A stretch of DNA of 64,000 bases from Gordionus sp. m RMFG-2023 (taxonomy: Eukaryota > Nematomorpha > Gordioida > Chordodea > Parachordodidae): the NCBI RefSeq assembly GCF_954871325.1, contig NC_088775.1, positions 87,645,561 through 87,709,560 of the forward strand, read 5' to 3'. The position numbers were made by a program, and so were the translations under genes. Below are positions 47,101 to 59,100 of this stretch, one piece after another. The stretch's first letter is position 1. Each line of letters begins with the position of its first letter. Under the pieces are notes generated by a model. That model worked only from the letters and a program-made list of their open reading frames with translations. It did no database searches and was not told where the DNA came from.

Positions 47101-50100
47101 TAAAAAAATTTATAAATATAATATGTATGCATAATTATTACCAGTAGTTTTATACTCTTGGGCTAATAATCTCCAAACCTTGTTCTTATAAATAACATTT
47201 TTTTACAAATGATGGTGCTTATTATATAAGCACTCATACTCTTTAACTGAAAGAATAAATAAAGATTTATCTATTTTCTAAAAAAAAATTAAATTTAAAT
47301 AATCATAATTTTAACTTGATTATTATTTGTTATTGTATCTTCGAAAAATGTTGCCATTGAATTCATTTTATTCTAAATTTAGTGCTAAATAAAATTTTGA
47401 GCTAAATTAACCAAAATCTGTATTTAACGAAGCACTATTTCAAAATCTCGCGATAAATACAAATGCTTTTGCGATTCAAATAGCGCGATCGATAACTATG
47501 AATGCGATATGATATTTACTGTATTTTGTATTTATCGCAATCGCGCTACAATTTTTCACTATGAATTCAGGGTTATATTATATATAATTATTTTATGCAG
47601 TTTTGTTAAATTACCTAACTTTGACCATCTCTATTTTGTCTTAGTCAAGCTTAGCTCAAGTAAGTCGAGTCTCAACCTGAAGTTTGATTAGAATATTTCT
47701 GAATAAAAATATAGCTACGCTGTTTTATAGTTGACTAAAGATGGTAGTTTGACGACACTAATTTTATGAAATTCAAAATTATTAGTGAGTTAAAATTAAT
47801 AAGTATTTTAATTATAAATAAATATCTAATTCTTTTAAAATATTTTTCATTTTTACTTTAAAACAGAAGAAAAGGCTGAGCATAAAAAATGTACAAATAT
47901 AAATTAAAGGAAAAAATGGTAAAGGTAGGTAGCATATATTTTATAAAAATTAGGTTAGGCATTAGTTATAAATTTTAATTAAATTAAAACTATTTTATTG
48001 ATGCCCTTTAAATATTCCTTCTTACTTATAATGCTTCTGAGGTTTGGTGAATTATAATCTATATGAATACCATTCCATATCGGAATTTGCTATAAGAATA
48101 TTAAATTTGATAGATATTAATAGTGTGGAATTTTTATTAATGATCATAACAATTGCTAATTAAATATGTTCATTTTCATTTCAATATGTATGTTTGAATC
48201 AGTGTTGTTAAAATAGCGCACTACTTTTTTCAGTAGCGGTAGCTTTAGCTGACTACTTTTTTAAGTAAATAGCGATAGCTCGCTACTTTCAATTTTACAT
48301 AATAAATACATCTAAAAATTATTAAAAAATATTTTTTATTAAATCTAAAATTATAATCCTTTTATTTAATTTAATTTGAAATTTACATTTATATTTAAAA
48401 ATATACATTATAAATCTAGTTATTAAAAATGTGTGAGATTGTTGAAGATAGCGAAATTTCTTTGGAAAATGAGAAAAATATAGATTATCCTATCCCAAAA
48501 TTCAAAAAATACTTTAATCTTGAAGAAAAAATTACTATTGGATATAGGTTTCAATGCAAGAAAATTTTGCCAACCACTGGTAGAGTCTAGGCTAAAAGGC
48601 ATTGAGAAAAGGACAAAACTATTTTTATTTTCTATTATACAATTATATAAAATGAAAGATTTATTGCTTGATTAGCCATAATTTAAATTGGCTTAATTTA
48701 CAACACAATCTATAATATTAATATAGTATTAATATAAATTTCAAAATTAATATATTATTAATTACCTTGTGTATAATAATTATATTTTTAAAATCTTAAT
48801 TTACCATAATTTAATACTATTTTAATATTTTTTTTATAAATGAATTTAAATCTCAGATAAATTTAAATTTTGAAAACTAAAAAGATATTCTTCTTATTTT
48901 ATTTAATATAATCGCTTTATATAAATTAGATTTCCAGATCTGTATGATGATGATAATGTAATAGCATCGTTAATCCTAGTTTCAAGTTAAATTGGCCATA
49001 CATTAATTAGACTGAATCTAAAGGGCAACTTGATAGGCTGATGGTAACGTTAAAAAATGTCATGCCTAACCACGATACTAATACTATAGCTAGATCGATA
49101 CCGCGGCCTTCCATAGTCTATTTTTTTTGAAATAATAATATTATTGAACCTCTAGATGCTTTTTTTAAATCTAAAAATACTCATTTAAATATCTTTTATG
49201 ATTTTTCCATATAAAAAGTGTGATTATTAAATTTAATACTCCGTTGCCCTCAAGTGCTAGTGCTGAACATATTATTTAGTATAGCAAAGCTTATACTTTC
49301 TGATCGTCGCTCTAGACTTGGGGATGACAGTACCGAAATGTTATTATTATTAAAGTGCAATATTGAATAAATTATATATATATATGTAACAAATTATAGT
49401 CATGTTTTTTTATCAATATTTTATTTGTGGAAATAAAATTATGTAAAAAATATTTTAAAAAAATCAAAATAGAGTAAAAAATACAACTATTCTTATGAGA
49501 ATGAAAAATAAATTTATACAAATTATTTATTATAGGGCAACCGTGGGATATATATAATTTCCTAAAGAATGATTTAACTCCTCAAAAAAAACTGGAGATT
49601 TTGGACATTATATATCAATCAGATATAATTTTCCCATTTATTAGGGACACAACAACAAAGAAATTAAGGTTCCAATATGTTTGGTTATCAAGGTGGCCAT
49701 GGCTTGCATTTTCTCCAACTATTAATCGTGCATTCTGCAAGAATTGTGTTTTATTTGGTCCTAAATTTGCTAGAAGAGCTCAGCAAAAATTACAGAGCTT
49801 AGTATTAACACCATTTACTAAATGGAAAGATGCTACTGAAACTTTTAACAACCATCAAAATAATAAGTATCATATTGATGCACAACAAACAATATATTCC
49901 TTGCAATCTATCAAAAATGGAGAATCCATGGATATTATTAGAATAATAGATACTGGAGAGCAAGAACTTACCTTGCAAAATAGATCAGACTAAGGCCAAT
50001 AATTGACGCTATCCTGGTATGTGGCATCCAAGGTATCGCTCTTAGAGGTCATAGAGACAGCGGTGCGATATTTGATAATGATAACAACAATAACGATGTT

Positions 50101-53100
50101 AACCTTAAAGCTATTCTTCGAAATAGATACCTTGGAGATCCAAAAATGCGACCTACTTGAGCCCAATAATTCAGAATGAAATCATTGATGCCTGTGCAAT
50201 GAATTGAAGAAAATTATTACAAATATCAACAAATCACCCTACTTTTCGGTCTTGGCTGATGAGTCAACAGATGTCTCTGGAGTAGAACAAATGTCTTTAT
50301 GTTGTGCTATATAAGCCTGGATGGTAAGCTTATAATTTTATTGACAATAAAAAAATTATACATCATAGGTGATATACAAATATTAGAAGAATTTTTACAA
50401 TTTATACCAGTTGTGGATGTGAGAGGGGAGGCGCTCGCCCAATTGTTAAATTTAGAGAAATCGAGGACAAGGTTATGATGGTGCCCCAGCTATGAGTGGT
50501 CATTTAAATGGTGTCAAAGCACATATTTAAAAAAAATATCTCTCCGCTATATATGTTAGATTTGGCAATATTCGATTAATGTGCTTAACCTTCTATCCGT
50601 GGGTATTTTAACTTATAAAATAAAATAAACAAAATATATTTTTAGCATTATATCCAAAATTTATGATTTTTTTAAATATCCAAACGGTCAGATGTTTTAA
50701 ATCGAAATATATCAATGAATGAACCCAAAACACATCATCAAAAATTAAAAAAAATGTGCCCTAGGGTTTTACGTCATGATTCAGTTTCGGCATTTATAGA
50801 ACTCAAAGAGATGATAAGAACATCTTTACATGAAATTACCAAATGGCAAGATAGTAATGTGTCGTCAGAAGCGATATATTATTGAATTCAATTGATCAAT
50901 CAAAGTTTATCATTACTGCTAGTTGCATCAATAAATTATTTTCCTATAGTTCATTACTTTGTAGAAATTTACAAAAACCAAATTTCGATTTGGTTCAGGT
51001 TATTGATTTGGCAGAAAATAAATATGAACAGGTAAATACAATAAGAACGAATGTAGATAAATATTTTCATAATATTTATCTAGATGTTGAATCGAAGGCT
51101 AAATTTAATGATATAACAATAATTAAACCTCGTCTAGCACCAAGGCAATTATTATTATGTAATATAAATATTGGCTCAACTGAAGATTATTATAAAATAT
51201 CTATTTTTATCCCTTTCTTAGATACTTTTTTATCGCAAATAAAAGTACGGTTTATAGATAAAAAACAAGTCTTTGGCAATCTTTAAGTTTTACTGCCCAA
51301 AGATCCTTCTTCGTTTTCTAATGCCACTATTAGTAAAATTAAATATAGCAAAATTTCATATAATATTGATACTGAAATAAATTTAATTAGTGAATTCGAA
51401 TTGTGGTATAAATATTTACTACTTTTAGCTATGCTCAAATAGGTCGTATTTTTAGGATTATTTAATAAATTATCTTTAAGTATGGGATCTCCAAGAGATA
51501 TATTTCGAAGAATAGCCCTAAGGTTTCCATCATTATTTTTTTTATCATTATCAAATATTGCTCCGCTATCTCTATGTCCTCTAAAAGCGATACCTTGGAT
51601 ACCACATACCAGGATAGCGTCAATTATTGGCGTTAGTCTGGATCTATTCTGCAAGGCAAGTCCTTGTTTTCCAGTATCTATTATTCGAATAATATCCATG
51701 GATTCTCCATTTTTTATAGATCGTAAGGAATATATAGTTTGTTGTGCACCAATATGATACATATTATTTTGATGGTTGTTGAAAGTTTCAGTAGCGTCTT
51801 TCCATTTAGTAAATGGTGTTAATACTAGGCTTTATAATTTTTGCTGAGCTCTTCCAGCAAATTTAGGACCAAATAAAACGCAATTCTTGCAGAATGCACC
51901 ATTAATGGTAGGAGAAAATGCAAGCCATGGCCACCTTGATAACCAAACATATTGGAACCTTAATTTCTTTGTTGTTGTGTCCCTAATAAATGGGAAAATT
52001 ATATCTGATTGATATATATTGTCCAAAATCTCTAATTTTTTTGAGGAGTTAAATCATTCTTCAAGAAATTATATATATCTCATGGGTGATGAAACCCTAA
52101 TAAATAATTTGTATAAATTTATTCTTCATTCTCATAAGAATAGTTGGGATAAACTAATCTCAAAATGGAAAAACCATTATTAAAATTTTATTTTTAAATG
52201 GTTGTTTTATCAATAATAATCTGAAAAAAAAACTTTGTACTAACTATATTATATTTTAAAAAAAGGTCATAACATAGAGAAAATCTGGCATAAATTGTGT
52301 TTGAAAACTGGCCACCACCCTTTAACTTTTTATCTTTTGGACCAAATTTGTCTTCAAATAAACAATATGTGTATATTTAAGATATGTACCTCTACTTTAC
52401 CTAATTTTTATTACCAGCATTATTGTACATATAAAAGCATTTAATGATAATAGACAGGCAATATCTGGCCAAAATTAATAGATTCAAACGTACATATTGA
52501 AATGAAAATGAACATATTTAATTAGCAATTGTTATGATCATTAATAAAAATTATACACAATTAATATCTATCAAATTTAATATAACAACTTTAAGTTTAG
52601 CAAAGCAAAAATATAAAGAGTGCAAATTCCCATATGAAATCTATTCATATAGATTAATATTCACCAAACTTCAAAAGCATTATAAGTATGAAGGAATATT
52701 TAAAGAGCATAAATAAAATAGTTTTAATTTTATTAAAATTTACAACTAATGCCTAACCTAATTTTTATAAAATATATGCCACCTACCTTTACCATTTTTT
52801 CCTTAAATTTATACAATTTTTTCATGCTCAGCCTTTTCTTCTGTTCTAAGTAAAAAATGAAAAATATTTAAAAAATTAGATATTTATTAATGATTAAAAT
52901 ATTATTAAAAATACTTAATTCCAACTCACTAATAATTTTGAACTTCATAAAATAATTATATATAATAATAAAATAAATTACCGTTTGATTTCAATCTCTT
53001 TGACTAAAAATTTTTCCATTTTATTAATATATTTGAATAATGTTAATGCACTCACAAGGAAAGGAAATTTTAATAAAAATTTATTTATAAAAAATAAGTT

Positions 53101-56100
53101 TAATATTGGAAAATTGCTATTCAAATATTTGTAAAATTTTGATTATGGGGGGGAGAGGGTTAAAATTTTATTAGCTTAAAATGATATTTATGAAAATAGT
53201 CAAATTTGCGATGGGGGAGGGATTACTCCCTTGTCCCCCCCATTGGCTAAGTGCCTGATATCGGCCGATTACAATTCAATATCATATCTGATTTTGTATT
53301 CACTAATCGTTTTAATTTTTCATGCATACATCTAGTGTTGCAAAATCGTTCCATATAAGTATTTTTAAACACTATTTTATCCAGATAAATATTATGGAAG
53401 CCTGAAGATTTTGCTCATAGATGACACAAAGTTTGGACATGTATTAGCCTTACCTCAAGGTTTAAGTAATATTTTTGGCTAAAATATTGAGTATGCCGTT
53501 TTTAAAAATCGGCTAAAATGGAGTGATTTTCTATCACTTCATTTCATATATCTACTCATCTCAAATACTTTTTAATAGTAAAATCTATAATTTAACTATA
53601 ACATAACATATGTCATTTTAATTTAACATAATGATCAGTTATAGTTTATATGAATCTAAAAATATATAAAATATTTACATAATAAGTAACAAATATACTA
53701 TGAATTTTGAAATAAATTTTTAAAAAATTAAGACGCCATTTTATCGAATTGTGGAATATTTTATAATATTGATCTATAACCGATATTTTTAAAAAGATAA
53801 AATATCGGCCCCCGATAAAGAATATAGGTTATATGAGTAAAAATCCTCAGACTTATTTTTTTAAATGCTTAACTCAATATTTAGCCAGAAAATATGCTTA
53901 CGCACTTGTCCAAACCTTGGTGCAATATATGAGCAGAAACTATTAGGTTTGCGTAATTATTTTTCTGAATATAATATTGAGATAGCCGTTTTAAAAATGG
54001 ACTTAAATCGAGCCGTTTAAAAATACAATCTTTTTTCATTTTGTTAAAACAAAATATATTTTTTTCATTTCTCTAGACCTGTGGTGAAGTGTTGCAATAA
54101 ATTAATCATATTTTGATATCATTTTAAGAAAAAAGAGTATTTTTGTGGAAATTTTTATCTTATAAAATAATTAAGGTTTATTTTATCTCTATTGATTATT
54201 TTAAAACTTGAAAAAAATATATCAGAAAAAATCAATACCTAGGCACAGGAAGATGGTGATAAGGATCTATTGGAGGACGAACATTAATGTGATCAAAGGG
54301 CTGATTATTTTGGTCATACCGAACTGGTTCAAATGGATTACCACCTAAACCTTAAAAGGGTTTGTAAAAAATTAAATATTATAGGGTTTATAGTACCAGG
54401 AGGCCTTCTCCTATCAACTCGATAACGTTCATCAATAGGTGGGGGCAGTGAAGAACGGGGCAAGCTATCATACCTCTGGTCACCTATGTTGCTTACATTA
54501 CTTCCAGAAGCATTCTCCCTTTGATACTTTTCCAAAATTCTAACTTGAGATTTCAAAGCATCTTGTAGCAATCTCTTTAAGTTTTCGTTACCAGGGCGAG
54601 CTAAAAATCCAGCATTCTCTTGGTCATTAATCAAATCGTTGAGCTGAGATTGCAAATAAAGAGCTGTGGGAAGTGACGGATCAGACCGGTTTCTTCTATT
54701 GTAAGATAAAGATTTAAGAAATATAATGACATAATCATTACTTTTTTAAAAAAACAAGGGATAGATAATAGGTAAGTTGCAATTGATGAGACTATTTTAA
54801 CAGTAAACCCATAGCAGTGCTGCAAAATCGCTCCATTTAAGCCAATTATTAAAACGACTAACTTAGTATTTTATCCAGAAAATCTATTACACAAGTATGG
54901 AGATTTTTGCACAATGGCATAAAGGTCTATTAGCAAGATCTCGAGGCTTATAGGCAATATTTTCTAGCTAAAATTATGAGTTAGTCATTCTCCAAAATTG
55001 GTTCGAATTAAGCGATTTTTCATCACTCAACATATTATTTTAAAACAATCTGCATGCCATTATTTTTTTTGTATATGACTGTAATTTTTAATTAAACCAC
55101 CTCGATAAATAAAATTAACTACTTTCTTTTCTTTATAAAAAATTAAATAATGTAAATTTTCCTTCATTTTAACCTTTCCAAATTCATAGAATTGTCATAC
55201 TTTTTCAACTATAAAACAAAATCTTGTTTGAACTTATTTTTAAAATAAAATTTCGTAACAGATTCGGATCTTTATTTGGTTTGAATAAGTTGGACAGATT
55301 TTTTCCCTTTATTGGATTGACCTTAACTTAAAAAAATAGGTTGCATCTTATACCGCTGGTGATGAACTCATGCACTGTCTTACTCCACTCCCTTCCAAAG
55401 ACTTTCTGTTATTCATCATAAAATGAAATATCAATTTTTATTAGTTGCTTCTGTAGGTTATCCTCTCTTCCTTTTATCCCAATAATCTACATAAATATTT
55501 TATAACTTTTCTTTCCTATATGGGCAAAACTTCTCAATCTATTCAACCCCAGTTTTGTGCTCATTAGACCTAATGGTCTGAAAATGGGCGGTTTAAAATA
55601 TTTGTGAGCAGGGATCCAAACCGAAATGAATATCGGTTCGGTTTGAACACTTTTGTATCCAAACCGACATTCGAATTATGTATAGTGAAAATATTTTTTG
55701 ATTTTATTATTAATTAAAAAAACACATGTATAAAACCTTCATTTTTATCAATTGCACATTATAAAATAATATTTAATTTATAAATATAAAAATACAAGCT
55801 AATAACCCGTCAAGAATGACGGGGTTATGGGGTAATTAATTAGTTTGTGTATATAATTCTAAATATGCTAATTAGTGATCTGCTTCGAGCCTAATTTTTC
55901 AAGCCCGGCCCAAAATTTTTTTAAAAAAAGTTTCGCCGGCCCAGCCCAAACCCGAAATTTTTTCAAAAAGTTTTGCCGGCCTGGCCCGAACCCAAAATTT
56001 ATTTTAAAAAATAAATATAGAAATTAATTTTTATAATTACTTAAAATAAAAGACATATGTTATATAGCGTTGAGTTTCAATAAATTAAATCAAAAATTTT

Positions 56101-59100
56101 TATTTTGCATAAAAAATTCAATATAAAATTGATAAATTTATATATTTAATAAAATTTCCAAGGTCTGACCCGACCCGGCCCGAAATTTTTTTAAAAGGCC
56201 TAACTTTGCAGATCTCTAATGCTTATATTAAAATTTAGGAGAAAAAGAGGTAAAATTGTTGCAATGTAACCCGTGAGCATTAAAGGTATTAGAAATATCA
56301 AAATTTAAATTTGTGATAGTAATCATATTGGGTAAAATTAAAAATAGAGATGCTTCAAAATATTTGAATTTTAAATATGGGCTAGACATTGGCCTCAAAA
56401 TTTTGTTTTGCAGACTCAGATAGGCCTGATCAAAAAACCACGTCCCATGCAACTTTCCTAAAATTTTGCCATTTATTTCTATTGTAATTTAATAATGTCT
56501 TAAATTTAATTTTATATTTAGATTAATAAATTTTTGATAAAAATCATATTGAATAAAATTTAAAATAGAGATGCTTGGAAATTTTTTAATTTTAAATATG
56601 GGGTAGACATTGGCCTGAATTTTTTTTTGCAGACATAGCCAGGCCTTCATAAAATTATCTCCTTTTCTCCTAAATTTTAATATTTATATAAAATTTATTG
56701 ATAAAGAATATTTTGTACCATACACACAAACTAAATAATTACCTTTCAACCCTGTCATGGTAATAAACGGCAAAATTTTATAAATATCAGCTATTAATTA
56801 ATATATATATAATTTTAATATCTTAAATTTAATTATATTCAAGTTGGTGCATTAAAACATATGCCTTTGAAACAGGAGGTTTGTGGTTCGACTCTCGTAG
56901 AGAGCAAAAAAATAACATTACACTATATAGTCTCCTTAAATTTTAAATACATTAGGAAGATACGAAGATCATGTTTTGATTATGGAGATTATATATATTA
57001 GATATTTCAATGATTAATTATAATATGAACAATATTTTACTTTTTTTACTTAAATCTTTTTTTATTAAGCCGCACAATTAATATATTTTCAAAATTCGTC
57101 TCACTCAAATTACATCTATAAGGAGATAGTATAAATTTAATTGTTGAAAAACATCTTTCCACACTAACTTAGGTAGCTGGCACTGCCAATATGATATCAG
57201 ATTTGATGTGTCATTTATAATAATATTTTGGATTTAATTTTTCTCTAAGCAATCTAATTTATAAGCTTAAAATATTTTTAAAAAATGTTGTAAAATAACA
57301 ATATACTAAGTTTATAAAAATTATGACCGGCACTTATCAATCAAATGTTATTGATTGATAATCTTAAAAATAATTTGAATATAATTGAAATTTTTTCAAT
57401 ATACTAATAATAACTTACATATTATTTTATAAGCATAAAATCATGAGGCTTGAACCGGTTCAGAGGCATTTTAGCGGTTTGGTTCAGGTTTGGCTAGAAT
57501 TTTTTTAGCAGTTTAGGTTCCGTTCAGGTTCGATAAAATATACCGGTTTTTAGCGGTTTAACGGTTCGGTTTGGATTCCTGTTTGTGAGCAGAATTTGCT
57601 TATGTTTATTTTATAAGTTTAAATAAAAATATCAAAGCTTAAACAGCTCTTCAAAATCATCAAAAAAAATTTAAATGAAGATTTTTTTGTGGATGTCAAA
57701 CATGATGAAATTTCGAAATCATTTTTGTAAAATAAATCTTGTGATTCATATGAGTGAAAACCATTTTCAAAAAATGATATTTTTTGAAAAACTCATTAAA
57801 AATATTAAAACAAGCTAATTAAATTATATGTAAACAAATAAAAGTATAAATTAATTTTAAAATCTACAAATTGATAGGTGGATTTAAAAAAATTAAAATA
57901 GGAGACGAATGGATATGTTAAAAACCTATTTATTACGAAACTCTGATTGGCATTGCCTTTTCACTCTTTCTTGTCCATTTTTATATGTTCCTCATATTCA
58001 CACATAAATCTCAAAGCACTATCTTATTTTCATATTTCCTTAGTCCACTCATTGATTTTATGGGTAAAAACTTTAGGCAAAAATCGGAAAATAGGAATAA
58101 ATTTTATCTACTATAAATGCTTACAAATACCTAGTGTCAAAACTATCGATGGGAGATGCCTGAGGAGGTGGGAATAATAGCAATCCATTCTGGACATCAA
58201 TAAGTCGTTTAATCTTGTCTTCCAACATGCTGACTTTAGAAGAGGCGGCTGTTTGGGCTGTCAGGTTATCTATCATGCCCCTAAGACTATGAGCCAACTC
58301 TTCCTGTTGCCGCATCGACTCTTCCAGGGTGTTACTACATATTGATAATATCAAAAAATATTATTAAAACCTGTATAAATATAACTAGACGATTAAAAAT
58401 AAAGACCAACGATCAGTAAGCTAATTTGAAACCCTTAAAACATTTTTATCATAATAAAAATGATAATTACCAAAAAAATTTGTGTGGTTAAAAATGATGA
58501 ATAGGTAAAATATACCGAGATTGGATGCCCAAGTGAGTCTGAAAGTTAAAGGGTTCTGGCTTGATTACGTTTAATCGTTTAGAACCCGCATTGAGGCTTT
58601 CCCTAGACCGATTTCTTTTGGTGGATCTTCTGGAGCGTGAAGTTGATCTATGACGACCAACACTAGATCTCTCTCGATCTCTGGATGATTTGGATCTAGA
58701 TCTCGCTCTTCCACTGGAATAAGCACTGTTTACAAAATCATCAGCCAATTTGGCAGATGCCTTTCTTAAAGCGTTCTTGTAATCTGAAGACCAGATGGGT
58801 GTCAGACTTCTTTCTAAATTTTCCCTTTTTCTATCATAACTAGTATCTTGTGGACCTCCCACCATACCACCCATTCCTCCTGCAACAAGGGGATATGTGG
58901 TAGAGGAAGCCAAATAAGGAGGACGTTCCAAATTGATTCGAGAATTTTGTTCCGCCAAAGACATTCGAGCCAACAGTTGGTTCAGTCTGCCCAGAAATTT
59001 GTTCATCCTGACATTATCCACTTTGTTGGTATCATAGAATTCGGCCTCAATGCCATCTTTTAGCAAGATGCAAACGGAATTCTGATCTGCCCCCATTTCC

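Larger units (their letters stand above)
44013..47574. mobile_element. PIF/Harbinger element rearranged into a near-perfect palindrome
   Basis: The ends AACCCTGAATTCATAGTG and CACTATGAATTCAGGGTT begin two ~1.75-kb arms, 44,013-45,775 and about 45,860-47,574, that mirror each other around an ~85-bp spacer. Each arm carries a spliced MADF-type gene reading inward and, at its inner end on the opposite strand, the C-terminus of a DDE Harbinger transposase. The rest of the transposase is gone. TTA/TAA-like target bases flank it. Confidence 0.8.
43018..53315. mobile_element. Large foldback element with nested insertions
   Basis: Outer inverted arms: 43,018-43,425 and 47,577-48,199 on the left pair with about 52,985-53,315 and 52,480-52,972 on the right. 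The right arm is continuous. The left arm is split by about 4.1 kb holding the Harbinger palindrome. Matching words include GAGATTGAAATCAAA at 43,405 against TTTGATTTCAATCTC at 52,985. A hAT inserted at 48,200 splits the interior. All lie in one intron of gene B. Confidence 0.65.
55609..57581. mobile_element. hAT-type element with perfect 8-bp TSD in gene B intron 9
   Basis: Ends CAGGGATCCAAACCGA and TCGGTTTGGATTCCTG are inverted. TTTGTGAG is duplicated at 55601-55608 and 57582-57589. It is absent from gene A, so it inserted after the duplication. GGTTCGGTTT-type motifs are subterminal. No transposase was recognised. It contains a Helitron-like end at about 55,803 and a tRNA-like piece at about 56,840-56,905. 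Confidence 0.85.

Noticed and set aside
51482-51757. 91-residue plus frame
   Set aside because: Antisense to the inverted hAT transposase copy.
56838-56905. Functional tRNA-Phe(GAA)
   Set aside because: A and B boxes are present but the T-arm and acceptor stems do not pair; treated as a relic.
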